A stretch of DNA of 46,055 nucleotides. Source: JAGMES01 sp023128035. GTDB taxonomy: Bacteria > Bacillota > Halanaerobiia > DY22613. A program made the translations under genes and the position numbers. Location: assembly GCA_030627905.1 (NCBI GenBank), contig DAOVRZ010000034.1:1-46055 (forward strand). Direction: 5' to 3'. Positions 10,901 through 21,200 of this stretch are shown here, piece after piece. The notes beneath the pieces are model-generated. The model made no database searches, had not been told where the DNA came from, and saw only the letters and a program-made list of their open reading frames with translations. Within the stretch, counting starts at the first letter, position 1. Every line of letters begins with the position of its first letter.

Positions 10901-12179
10901 AGTTAAGTACATTTCTATGTTCTATCATTACACCTTTTGGTTTTCCTGTGGAACCAGATGTATAAATAATATATGCTAAATTATTTGGAGAAGCAATATT
11001 TTCCAATTTAGTTTTATTGCAATCACTCAAACTTTTATCAGTAATATCTATGCTTTCACCCATAAACTCCAGTTTGTCCAAATTACTTACATCATGATGA
11101 GTAAGCAATATATTTACTCCACTATCTTCTATCATATACTTAATTCTCTCTTGTGGATAAGTAGGGTCAACAGGAAGATAGGCTCCTCCGGCTTTTAAAA
11201 CACCCAAAATCCCAACGATCATCTCTAATGATCGTTTTACCATGATTCCAATTATATTATCAGCTTGAACCCCTTTATCTCGCAATATATGAGCTAACTG
11301 ATTAGATTTTTCATTTAATTCTTTATATGTTAAAGACTCTTCCTCAAAAATCAGTGCTATATCATCAGGTCTGTTTTCAACCTGTTCTTCGAATAGCTCA
11401 TGAATGGTTTTAGTTTTCAAATATTCAATTTTAGTATCATTAAACTCTAACAGTTTTTCTTTTTCTTCTCGACTAACCATCTCTAGCATTGAAATTTCTT
11501 GATCTAGATAAGCGGATAAGTTTTCAAAAATATTAAGCAGGTTTTTGCAAAAATATCTAATAATATCTTCTGAATATAATACAGAGTTATATCTTACATC
11601 CAAAGACAATTTTTCTCCCTTACTAGATAAGATAAAGACTATATCAAATTTAATAGGAAAATCATTTGTGTCATGGAGTTTATCATAAAGCAAAGCAATA
11701 TTGAAAATCTCCAACTCAAAGTTCTGATCATATAAAGATTTAAGTTTATTATAAATTTCCTCAAAAGAATATTCCCCATAATTAAAAGCTTCCAATACCA
11801 TCTTTTTTGTTGTATTTAATATTTCTTTAATAGTTAATTTAATAGAAATTTGGTTTCTTAATAATAGCAATTCACTAGTGTTAGCATCCTTCTTAGGAGT
11901 CATTGAACCAATAACCAGGTCATCAACTCCTGTATATTTATTTAAAACAATATTTAATCCACTTAAAACAAGTATAAATAGTGCAATATCTGAACCTTTA
12001 CTAATCCTATTCAAATTACTAGCTATCTGATCAGAAAGTTGTATCTCATAATTTGCTATCTCTGGCGTTAGCTCTTTCTTAAAGTCAGAAATTAGAGGTA
12101 ATGAAATTTTTGGCAATTCGCCAGATAATTTTTTAAGCCAATACTCTTCAATCACTTTCCTTTTTTGATCATTCACCAC
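1968..12179 (-). CDS. NRPS 3: half-C, A(Gly), PCP, C, A(X), PCP, C, A(Val-like), PCP, C
   Basis: This 3403-residue non-ribosomal peptide synthetase is the last in the operon. The start is GTG (12179 or the next codon) behind AGGTGAG; the only nearby ATG is out of frame. Approximate residues: truncated condensation domain 1-235, which begins at EEYWLKKLSG and lacks the HHxxxDG half; A1 255-740 (core motif SFDIFVLE near 452; code D-I-L-Q-M-G-L-V-W, glycine); PCP1 Ser near 791; C2 860-1290 (HHIISDG near 983); A2 1340-1790 (SFDAAVMD-type motif near 1510; code D-A-M-H-V-G-G-V-T, unassigned); PCP2 near 1856; C3 1915-2350 (HHIISDG near 2044); A3 2385-2850 (FDASTFE near 2561; residues D-A-F-?-L-G-G-T-F, valine-like); PCP3 near 2903; C4 2965-3390 (HHIISDG near 3088). 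It ends in an acidic tail, DDLEEEF. There is no thioesterase or reductase, so C4 must release the chain or hand it to a protein encoded elsewhere. Confidence 0.95.
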   Translation of the reverse strand: MVNDQKRKVIEEYWLKKLSGELPKISLPLISDFKKELTPEIANYEIQLSDQIASNLNRISKGSDIALFILVLSGLNIVLNKYTGVDDLVIGSMTPKKDANTSELLLLRNQISIKLTIKEILNTTKKMVLEAFNYGEYSFEEIYNKLKSLYDQNFELEIFNIALLYDKLHDTNDFPIKFDIVFILSSKGEKLSLDVRYNSVLYSEDIIRYFCKNLLNIFENLSAYLDQEISMLEMVSREEKEKLLEFNDTKIEYLKTKTIHELFEEQVENRPDDIALIFEEESLTYKELNEKSNQLAHILRDKGVQADNIIGIMVKRSLEMIVGILGVLKAGGAYLPVDPTYPQERIKYMIEDSGVNILLTHHDVSNLDKLEFMGESIDITDKSLSDCNKTKLENIASPNNLAYIIYTSGSTGKPKGVMIEHRNVLNFIKGISSKIDFSSSKTILALTTISFDIFVLETLVPLAKGVKIVIASEDQQNNLELLQELLITHAINMLQLTPSRLKLLINNSDDLSCFSGIEELMVGGEAFPEHLSTTLTKNFNGRIFNLYGPTEATVWSTLQEVVDWREINIGTPIANTQIYILNENQKINPIGVNGELCIAGDGLARGYLNNPELTQEKFIIKDGKKLYRTGDLARWNANGEIDFLGRIDHQVKIRGFRIELGEIENILLSHDDIDAVVVNALENTNGDNSLAAYYISHKAFTISDFRDHLLQNLPEYMVPSYFVKLEKIPLTQNGKVNRKALPNPDVNVEQNYVAPRDQLEEKIVEIWSEVLGVDYDSIGIDTNFFELGGHSLSAFQIISKIQKFINVMITIPNFFGSPTIRQLVLVIKVAEKNEFNDLEKVEEKEYYPISYNQRRLWILYQLDPESPAYNLPGRMTLKSQVNEEWIKKALIKIMDRHESFRTGFKTINGELVQFIMPTNVIELPVEIIDISSLSANEKQQKREEIFAKVAKTIFDLSTPPLFTSVLLKLDKESYEFIFNMHHIISDGWSMEILQREFSYYCEGYSRGNEVELPPVVYQYKDFAVWHNKQLNNQKIKEKSHQFWKEKLESGFPLLDLPKDNLRTLEQSKKSSGYRCVVNKEVKDRLRKIASENNTTLFMVMFSGFNALLSYLSGQQEVVSGIASAGRDHISLQNIVGYFTNSLIQKTKVDYNESFRELLSRVDQETQGTFQHQSYPLELVLDDLKMRFPEISVLFNMLNMIDSANEELDSLDSYHIAKLQDGKFELELYVIEYKNGIEINWSYRNLLFKLETMEYIVGEYLKLLNEVSLDIGKQISEYNIFALRDIEIKGNQIEPTNLYEEFNGDYQSIVGRFNEQVAKYPDQIAVKTYNRILTYNELNLLSNQIGRMILDESKSTSNGIALLFEHDTEMIAGIFGVLKSGQYYIPLDPTYPIKRLTYMLKDSAAKMILTNDANIHLAKKLIREVENDITIININAIESISDKNLNIDIDIDIDPNDLAYILYTSGSTGTPKGVIQNHKNVLHFIKVYTNNLHIDSIDRLTLLSSYCFDAAVMDIYGALLNGATLYPYNLKDGVLSSFAKWLQDEKITIYHSIPTVYRYFIDELTGEEELSDLRLIVLGGEVVNRRDVEKYKEHFSDNCLFINGLGPTESTVTLQYFIDKQKDLGSKTVPVGFPVDETEVYLLDESSQEARVFGIGELVFKSEHLALGYLNNPAKTNEVFVTDPKTNDGRVYRTGDLGRRLPDGSIEFIGRRDFQVKVRGYRIESGEIEDKLLNHPDVKKVVVLVREAKNGNKYLCAYIVSENEINVAEVREYLAIELPDYMIPSHFVMLNELPLTSSGKVDRKALPEVDFINSGVEYIAPTNELEKNLTKIWSEVLDIAEEKIGVYHNFFELGGHSLKATQVITQIYKELNVKMPLAEFFKRPTINGLAEYIAEAENVNYLSIEKAEIKEFYPLSSAQKRMYILQQMSSENEFSRIGYNISAVTILEGDIDKNKLQETFMKLITRHESLRTSFEIIEGNPVQKIHDKVDFNIECHVSTETEIEDSKIVESFIRPFNLKIAPLFRVCLVKLSNSKHLLILDMHHIISDGTSMSIFVKEFMALYSGDDLPNLSLQYKDYAEWQFRKSGIEEIQRLESFWLTEFADEAEKGEVLSLNLPTSYKRPAIKSFEGSHCIFDIEDQGIKELSLTENVTTYMTLLAIWNIFLAKISSQEEIIVGTPVAGRSHPDLEGMIGMFVNTLAIKTSPQGEKRFADYLKEVKEKTIKVFENQDYQLEDLIEKLDLTRDLSRNPLFDVIFTLQNMDMPEVVVPGLKLKPYKQEKKISKFDLSLLGVEIGDRLNFTMEYCTKLFNQERIEQFINYFKRIVVAILQNPQVKISDIEIISEAEKQQILDEFNATTQEYPKDKTIQELFEENVQANPNQLALVFGEQQLTYLELNKKANQIARILREKGVNRDDIVTIIAKRTSQVFVCILAILKAGGAYLSVDSKYPEARKKYILEDSQSKLVLVQNNLFVENKDLLQAKEILVIEDIMNLTLDNSILQNINNPSDLAYIIYTSGTTGRPKGVMVTHRNVIRLVKNTNYFDLTKDDRVAQMGVLEFDASTFEIWGALLNGVELHIISKDIVLDFEKLERIFKQSKISTIFSTTALANQISETNIDVFAELKYLLVGGEALSPIHISRIRNKFPKLNILNGYGPTENTTFSTTLLIKEDYAERIPIGRPITNSTAYVVDKYNKLLPIGIIGELCVGGDGVARGYLNDSDLTKEKFIPNPFAEGEILYRTGDLARWLSDGTLDCLGRVDDQVKIRGFRIELGEIENKLVDYPLVKEAVVTVRKTENGDKYIAAYIVSNSEISYQELRAFLSEELPHYMVPSYIITLDKMPLTHNGKVNRSALPKPDEDVYIGTDYLPPTNEIEERLVELWRTILGVEKIGIRDNFFDLGGHSLRATTLMTKVHKEFSVEMPLQEIFLKPTIEQMSEYISKAACSLEEGKQYYNIPKVEEREYYPLSSMQKSLFIFNQKVDQTIAYNMSGVYIVNGKLEKERFAETIKKLARRHESLRTSFKFLHGQPVQIIHQDLDVEVQYLKAKESEVEDIIKEFIKPFNLAEAPLFRVGLLETEDKQILLYDMHHIISDGVSSTILVSDFAKLYQGKTLTDLRIQYKDYAIWQKDQQEIGFIKNQEEYWLKTFAKPVPPLTLPTDYQRPSVPTFEGDAVYFNLNQEITEKLEELAAKLGATTYMVLLAIYNIFLLKYANAEDVVIGTPIAGRVHEDLKEIIGVFINTLAMRNYPQKDKTFIEFVNEVKQNTLMAYDNQEYQYEMLLNALDIKPDLSRSPLYDVMFVYLNIDQVEDEMKDLKFTPYQFENTGAKYDITLYGQKNDNIINLIFRYRTQLFKKETIQKLSERFIKIAEEVTNNFEIKIADIEGVSKERKQEFLMSFNDDLEEEF
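7821..7846. repeat. In-frame ATCAAT hexanucleotide repeat
   Basis: Four copies of ATCAAT lie inside the second adenylation domain of NRPS 3 and encode alternating Ile-Asp (IDIDIDID) just before the LAYILYTSGSTG ATP-binding motif. The paralogous A domain in synthase 2 has only NHTIDPDS at this place, so the array is a local expansion. It can change length in steps of two residues without breaking the frame. Confidence 0.8.
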
Positions 12180-12202
12180 TATCTCACCTACTTTTTATGT
12201 TT

Positions 12203-12242
12203 CTTCAGCAGAGGGGTGCTACTTACACACCCCTCACTGAAG
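12203..12242 (-). promoter_or_regulatory. Intergenic stem-loop between synthases 2 and 3
   Basis: The 69-base gap between the second synthase stop (12249) and the third synthase start (12179) is mostly one hairpin. Bases 12203-12208 pair with 12237-12242 (CTTCAG/CTGAAG) and 12212-12218 pair with 12228-12234 (AGGGGTG/CACCCCT), with a small internal loop. No T-run follows on the minus strand, so it is not a full terminator. It may stabilise or process the mRNA or partly attenuate the third gene. Confidence 0.7.
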
Positions 12243-12248
12243 ATTAAT

Positions 12249-15200
12249 CTAAAAATCAAAATCTAAATCAATTACATCACTTAACTCTTGTTCAAGGGAT
12301 GTTCGATACTCTAAATCTTCTATTCTGTAATCTGTGTTATCCAGAATACTTCTTAACAAGATGATAAAACGTTCTTTCATCAATTCGATAGTCTCCTCTT
12401 TAAAAAGTTCAGTACTATATACAAAAGCACAATTAATAGAATCTGTTGTTTCTGTAGCATATAGAGTAAGATCAAATCGAGAGATCAAACTTTCCCAGTC
12501 ATAGGTTTGTAATTTTAATCCTGGTAGCTCAATTTCAGGAATATCCATATTCTGCAATAGGAACATCACATCGAAAATTGGGCTCCGACCTGGTTCTCTA
12601 TTGACGACAACTTTCCTAACCAGATCTTCAAACTGATAATCCTGATTTTCAAATGTCTGCAAAGTTCTATTTGTAACTTCTCTTAAAAACTCTTTAAATG
12701 TCTTTTCCTTTGAAGGTACATTTTTCATAGCAAGTGTGTTTACAAACATTCCAATGATCGGTTTTAGATCATAATGTTGACGGCCATCTGTTACTGTTCC
12801 AATTACAATCTCTTCATCTCCGCTCAATTTCGCAAGGAATACATTATAAATTGTAAGCAGTAACATAAATAATGTAGTTTTTTCTTCAATGATTAGTTCT
12901 TTTAACCTTTCTGTATCTTCCCTGCCCAGCTCAAAACTTATACTATTTCCTCTAAAACTTTGTACTGTTGGTCTAGGGTAATCCGTTAATAGATTTAATT
13001 TTGGTATATCGCCTGCAAATTCGTTTAACCAATATTCCTCTTGTTTCTTCATGGCATCATTTTCTAGTTGCATATTCTGCCACTCTGAGTAATCTTTGTA
13101 CTGAAGTTTAAGCTCAGCTAGTTCATCTTCCCCATATAAGCACATAAACTCTTTTAGTAATATACCTTGAGAAGTTCCATCAGAAATGATATGGTGCATG
13201 TCTAGCATCAAAATATGTCTATCTTTACTTATTCTGATAAGTCCTACTCTGAGAAGAGGAGCTTTTTCAAGATTAAATGGCCTAATAAAGCTATTGATGA
13301 TCTCTTTAGCTTCTTCTTCATTAGCATTAAAATATTCGATAGCAAACTCTACTTTTTCAATGATCTTTTGCACAGGTTCTCCATCTACAACTATAAATGA
13401 TGTTCTAAAGCTTTCATGTCTCTTAATCAAATGCTTAAAGGTTTCTGCTAATTTTTCTTGATCAAGCTTACCTGTTAAAATATTTATAAAAGGCATGTTG
13501 TAACTCAAAGTATCTTTATTCATCTGTTGCGTGAGATAAAGCCGTTTCTGGGCAGATGATAATCGGTAGTATTCTTTTTTCGATGTTGGTTCAATGGAGG
13601 TATACAAATTTTCCCCAGCATCATTTATAAACTCTGCAAGTTCTGCAGCAGTTGGTCGTTTAAAGAGTTCTGATAGTGGAATCTCTACATTTAATTCTTG
13701 ATGAATTTTAGCGGCAACACTAACTGATTTTAGGGAATCCCCACCCAATTCAAAAAAATTCTCATGAATACTTATCTGATTGATTCCTAAGACTCCACCA
13801 AAAACTTCAATAATTTTTTCTTCAACTTCATTTCGTGGTGCTACATAATCATCAGGAAGTTCGCCTCTAGAATATAAAATTGTTTCTGGATAAGACGATT
13901 TAGCTTCTTCGCCACTCTTTTTTGTTGCAATTAATGATTGTCCAGTTATATCGATATCAAAGTAAAGACGTTCAAAAGGATAGGTTGGTAATGGAATCCG
14001 GTGTCTCTCTTCATTTGCATAAAACTCTGACCAATTAATGTCTATTCCATTAAGCCATAAACGACCTAGTCTATTTAAGAGGAAAGAGAGGTCTGACTCA
14101 TTTTCTTTTGGATGTCTGACAAGATTGAGAACAAGATGTTGTCGAGTTTTATCTGGATGCTGTCTGGCTAAGGTACTAAGTGTTTGACCCGGGCCAGCCT
14201 CCACAAACACCCCATTCCCCACCTTGAACATTTCCCTCATCCCATCCGCAAACCGTACTGTCCCCCGAAGATGCTTCACCCAATAATCTGGATCCATCGC
14301 TTCTTCCACAGTAATCCAATTACCACTAACATTTGAGATATAAGGTATCTCAGGTTTATTAAGAGCAATCTCTTCCATCTTATCCCTAAATCTCTCCAAA
14401 ATCGGATCCATCATCATCGAATGAAATGCATGGGATGTATGAAGTCGCCTACTCTGGTAACCTTTCTCTTCTAATACTCTAGCAAACTGATCAATCGCTT
14501 CGTCTGTACCAGAAAGAACTGTACTTGCTGGCGTGTTTACAGCAGCAATAGAAATCTCTTCAGTTAATATTTGCTCTAACTCTTCATGTGATACAGGAAC
14601 ACTTAACATCGAACCATGAGGCATCTTATTCATTAATCGTCCTCTTAATGTAACCAAAGTCAATGCATCCTCTAACGAAAATACTCCAGATAAACATGCC
14701 GCCACATATTCACCAATACTATGTCCGATCATAGCATCAGGTTTTATACCCCATCTTAAGAGTAATTTAGCCAGTGCGTATTCAAAAGTGAAAATTAAAG
14801 GTTGTGTGAGATATGTTTGATTAATCTTATTTTTTAATTCTTCAACATTCTTAGAATTAACATTTTCTGGATATAGAATCTCTTTTAAGTCTTCATCGAT
14901 GAGTGGCTGTAAAATACCCAAACATTCATCGACAACTTCTCTAAATGCCAACTCATTCTGATAAAGCTCAAGTCCCATATTCATATACTGAGAACCCTGA
15001 CCAGAGAACATAAAAAATACGGGCCGATGGTTCTTACCTACTGACGATGTAAACACTTTTTTCGAATCAAGTGACGATAACCCATCTATCAGCTCATCTA
15101 CATCTCTAACAATCATCATTCTCCGATTTTTAAATGGCTTTCTACCAACCTGAAGAGTATACGCTACATCCGCAAGATTACTCTCTGGGTTTTTCTTTAA

Positions 15201-18200
15201 GTAATCAATTAAATTATCTGTTGTTCGCTCAAGAGATGAAGCAGATTTAGCAGAAAGCATGATCAGTTTATATGGTCTAGTTTCTAACGAATCTTTCATC
15301 TCTGGCGCTTCTTCTAATATTATATGAGCATTTGTACCACCAATACCAAATGAACTAACTCCAGCCCGTAAAGGATATTTGCCATTTTTCCATTCCTTCA
15401 ATTCAGTGTTAACATAAAATGGACTATTATCAAAATCAATCTTTGGATTCGGAGATTTAAAATGCAAACTAGGTGGTATGAACTTATACTCCAACGCCAG
15501 AACCGTCTTAATAAATCCTGCAATCCCTGCTGCAATATTTAAATGACCCACATTTGTCTTAACTGATCCAATTCCACAATAATTTCTTTTTTCAGAATCA
15601 AAAGCTAATTTTAAAGCTTCCACTTCAATTGGATCACCTAAAGTTGTTGCTGTGCCATGGGTTTCGATATAACTTATACTTGCCGAATCAACTTCTGCCA
15701 TATGTTGGGCAGCTTTGATAACCTCGGCCTGACCCTCCACACTCGGTGCTGTAAAGCCAACTTTTCTAACACCGTCATTGTTGATAGCAGAACCTTTGAT
15801 CACAGCATGAATATAATCTCCATCTTTAATAGCGTCATCAAGCCGCTTTAAAACAGCAATACCCACACCATCTCCAAAAATTGTTCCTTTCGCCTCAGCA
15901 TCAAATGCTCGGCAATGACCATCTGGTGATTTAATCATTCCTTCCTGATAAATATAACCTGATTTCTTAGGAAGCGATAGTGATACTCCACCAGTTAAAG
16001 CCATATCACACTTTCCGCTTAATAAATTCTGACACGCGAGATCAATTGCAACTAATGAAGTTGAGCAAGCTGCTTGTACTGTAAAGGCTGGCCCTTGTAA
16101 GTTAAGTTTATATGAAATCCGGGTGCTTAAAAAATCTCTACCATTTAAAGTTGCTACAACATATTGATCTGCAGGGTTTTGAATTCTTGAATATGCGCGA
16201 GCCATCCAGGCATGATTTGGTGAAGAACCTGCATAAACTCCGATTGATCCAGCATATGTATCTGCATTGTAACCTGCATTCTCCAAAGCTTCCCAGGCAC
16301 AAACATGTAAAAGTCTAAATTGTGGATCCATCATCTCTACTTCTCTTGGAGAATAATCAAAGAATAATGGATCAAAGTACTCGATATCCTCTAGAACACC
16401 TTTTGCCTTAATATAATTTGGATTTTGAATAAGTTCTGGTTCGATGCCAGCCTCTTCTAATTCTTCATCTGTAAAGAAAGTGATCGATTCGACGCCATTT
16501 TTTAAGTTGGCCCAGAATTCATCTACATTCTTAGCTCCAGGAAATCTTCCAGCTATACCAATTACCGCAATCTCAAATCCTGTTCTACCATCAGATTTTT
16601 CTTCACTTTCCCTAAGTTCTCTTAGTCTGTCTTTCCCTTCATTTATTGCATCATTCCGATTCTTTTGATCAGATATGCTCTGAATTGAAGCACTATCATC
16701 AGATGTGTGTAGATACTTAGCGAAAGAACGAATTGTCGGATATCTAAACATTGTTACCACAGAGACATCTTTATCAATAACTTCTTTTAATTCTGTATTT
16801 ACCTGAATTAGATCAAAGGAATTACCTCCAAGATCAAAGAAATTATCATCCACACCCACTTCATTTACAGTAAGAACATTCTTCCAGATATCTGCAATCA
16901 TTTGTTCTAAATTATTTTTCGGAGCAACAAAAGTAGTTCCCAATTTTGGACGATTCACTTCAAGCTCTGGGAGTTGTTTTCTATCTATCTTGCCATTTGG
17001 AGTCAATGGCATCTCATCTAACTGAACAAAATATGCTGGAATCATATATGCAGGCAACTCATCTGATAAATATGCCCTTAACTTAGTTACTGTAAGTTCT
17101 GTCTTAGAAACAAAGTATGCTGCTAAAGATTTTACAGATTTTTTCGTTTCAACTGCAGTTACAACAATTTCCATGATCTCATCATGGGCCAGCAACCTGC
17201 TCTCGATCTCACCCAGCTCAATTCGATAACCTCTGATCTTCACCTGATTATCGATTCTGCCCAAAAACTCAATCTCTCCATTTGAGAGCCATCTCACGAG
17301 ATCACCAGTCCGATAAATTCTCTTTCCATCTTGATATGGATTAGCGATAAATTTTTCTTCTGTGAGGTCAGGAGTATTTAAATACCCTCGTGTTACTCCA
17401 TCTCCACCAATACACAATTCTCCCGCTACCCCGACTGGTTGAATATGACCAGAACGATCAAGGATATAGATTTGAGTATTGGCTATAGGAGTTCCGATTG
17501 TGACCTTATCTGCCTTAGTAACATCTTTGATAGCAGACCAAACTGTTGTCTCAGTTGGGCCATATAAATTATATATTTTGCCTGCAAACTGGCTTTGCAC
17601 CTTTTTAAGCAATTGATCTGGAAACGCTTCTCCACCAACCATCAAAACTTTAATGCCTTTAAGCCAGGTCTGATCATTGCCTTCCATCAATAATGTCAGC
17701 CGTGATGGAGTCACCTGTACCATATCTACTTCACTTTCAATTATTATATTTTTGAGTAAACTAAGATCATTTTGATGATTTTCATCTGCAATCACGACCG
17801 CTAATCCACTCGCCAACGGTACCAATGTTTCTAATACAAAGATATCGAAAGAGATTGTTGTCAATGCAAGTATTTTCTTTTCTGCAGCAAATTCGATTTT
17901 AGAGATAATCGCTTTTATAAAGTTAACCACATTCTGATGTTCAATCATTACACCTTTTGGCTTACCAGTTGATCCAGATGTATAGATCACATATGCCAGA
18001 TTATCTGGAGAAGCGATGTTTGCCAAATTAGCATCAGCAAACTTTTCGATACTCTCATCAGTTACGTCTATAATTTCGCCTGTAAACTGAATACTATTTA
18101 GTTGATCTAATAAACCTTTTTCGATTAGCAAAATAGCTGCATTACTATCTTCTAACATATACTTTACTCGATCATCAGGATATGATGGATCAATCGGCAG

Positions 18201-21200
18201 ATAAACGCCCCCTGCTTTTAAGATTCCTAAAATTCCAACCATCATCTCAATTGAACGTGTTAGCATGATACCAACCAAACTATCTTTTGCGACACCTTTT
18301 GAGCGCAATAGATTAGCAAGTTGATTTGACTTGTTATTCAATTCCCGATAAGTCAAACACTTGTCACCATAAACAAGGGTTTTCAGATCTGGAGTCTTTT
18401 CAACCTGTTCTTCAAATATCTGATGTATAGTTTTATCTTTTGAGTATTCTAGTGCTGTATCATTAAAGTCATATAGTATTTGAGTCTTTTCACTCTCTGT
18501 AAGTATTTCGATATCTGCTAACTTGTTCTCAGATTCTTCTAGTACAGCAGAAACTATCTTCATAAAGTAGCCAATAAATCTTTGAATCGTCTCTTCTTTA
18601 AATAACTTTGTGCTATACTCTACGGTAAATCTTAAACTGTTTCCATCAACATCATCAATTTCCACACCATAAAAACTAAGATCAAACTTGGAAACTTCGC
18701 TCTCAAAATCATATGGCTTTAACTTTAGACCAGGAATCTCAACTTCCGGCATATCCATATTCTGTAATGCAAAGAAAACATCAAAGAGTGGATTTCTACT
18801 TACATCCCTCGCCACATTAGCTTTTTGCACAAGGCCCTCAAAGGGATACTCCTGATTTTCAAATGCCTGTAGTGTCTGATTACTAACTTCTCCTAAAAAA
18901 TCTGTAAATCTCTTATCAGCAGTTGGCTTATTTCTCAATACTAGAGTGTTAATAAACACTCCAATGATACTCTGAAGATCTGGATGCCGTCTTCCCGCAA
19001 TCGGTGTACCGACAATAATATCATCCTGACCACTTAATTTTGCAAGTAATACATTATATACCGCTAAGAGAACCATATACAGAGTCGCGTTTTCATTACG
19101 AGCTAGTTTTTTAAGTCCTTCTGTTTCTTTATGCCCAATCTCAAAGAGATTTCTATTTCCTGCAAAACTTTGCACTGTTGGTCTTTGATAATCAATCGGT
19201 AGATCAATTACTGGAATCTGACCCGAAAACTCTTTTAACCAGTATTCTTCTTGTTTTTTAATCAAAGCATTGCTCTGCTCAGTATTTTGCCATTCCGCAT
19301 AATCTTTGTACTGAATTCTTAACTCAGGCAACTCTTCACCACTATATAAAGACATAAAATCTTTAACAAATATCCCGATTGAAGTACCATCTGAGATAAT
19401 ATGATGGATATCAACGATCAATAAATGCTCATTTTCAGCAACCTTAATCAGCCCTACTCTAAAGAGAGGCGCTTTCTCTATGTCAAAAGGCCTGATAAAG
19501 TTTGTAATTATCTCATCTGCTTCTACTTTAATTGATTCGAAATATTCGATTGCAAAATCTAAACTCAGATCATTAATTTTCTGGACAGCCTGTCTATCAA
19601 CCATTTCAAAAGAAGTTCTTAGACTTTCATGTCTATTGATTAATTTCCTAAATACAGCCTCTAGTTTAGCTATCTCTATTTCACCCTCTAAGAGAGCAAC
19701 TGTCGGAATATTATAACCTGTCTCTAACTTTTGCAGAATAAATAATCTCTTCTGTGCTGAAGATAATGAATAATATTCCATCTCTTTAGCAACTTCTATC
19801 GCTGTATAGCTCTCCTTCTTAGCTACTTCAAGATACTTAGCTATACCAGAAACGGTTGAGTTTTTAAATATCTCTGGTAATGGTACCTTTACATCAAACT
19901 CTTTATAAATCTTCGAGATCAATTGAGTAGCTTTTAAAGAATGTCCGCCCAATTCAAAGAAATTGTTATTAACTCCTATCTTTTCTGCCTCTATACCGAG
20001 AACATTGGCCCAAATATTAGCCAGAATTTTTTCAGTTTCATTTCTCGGTGCAATATATTCCACTCCTACCACCACAAAATCTGGTTCTGGCAGAACTCGT
20101 CTGTTTATCTTACCAGATTGGGTAACAGGGAACTCATTCATCCGAACATAATAAACTGGAATCATATAATCTGGCAGTTCTTTAGCTAAAAACTCTCTTA
20201 GTTCAGATGCTTGAATCTCTTCTTTAGAAACATAATAACCACATAGATATTTTGTGCCATTTCCATCTTCTTTGGCTAAAACAACTGCTTCTTTGACATC
20301 AGGATAAGTGATAAGTTTATTCTCAATCTCTCCTAATTCGATGCGATAACCTCTTATTTTAACCTGAGCATCTCCTCTGCCAATAAACTCAATACTTCCA
20401 TCTATCAAACGCCGTCCTAAATCGCCTGAACGATAAACTCTGCCTTCATTAGATAGTGAATCATTTACAAATACTTCGGCAGTTTTTTCAGGATTATTCA
20501 GATATCCTGGAGAGAGATAATCACTCTTATAAACAATCTCACCTATACAAAAAACTCCGACTTCTTCATTATTATCATCAATCAAGAAGACTTCTGTTTC
20601 ATCAACAGGGAAACCAACTGGTACTGCTTCTTTTAATACTTCTGTCTCTTTATCAATAAAATACTGTAAAGTAACCGTCGATTCAGTTGGACCCAGACCA
20701 TTAACGAAAAGACAATCATCTTTGAAATATCTCTTATATCTCTCGACATCACGCTTATAGACTGCTTCTCCACCCAAAACGATCAATCTTAATTCTGGAA
20801 ACTCATCATCTTCAGTCAACTCGTCAGTAAAGTATCTATAGACTGTTGGTATAGAATGATAAATCGTAATCTTTTCATCCCTAAGCCAATTCGATAATTG
20901 AATTAAATCTCCCGATTTCTTGAGATCATACAGATATAGTGCTGCTCCATTTAGCAAAGCACCATATATATCCATCACCGCTGCATCAAAACTATATGAT
21001 GAGAGTAATGTTAAGCGATCATCTGAACTGATATGTAAATTATTTGTGTACACTTCAATGAAATGCAGTACATTTTTATGCTTCTGGATTACCCCTTTGG
21101 GCTTACCAGTTGAACCAGATGTATAAAGAATATAGGAGATACTATCTGGATCAATTGTGTGATTTATATTTTTCTTTGATACTGCAGGATCAATCTCTTC

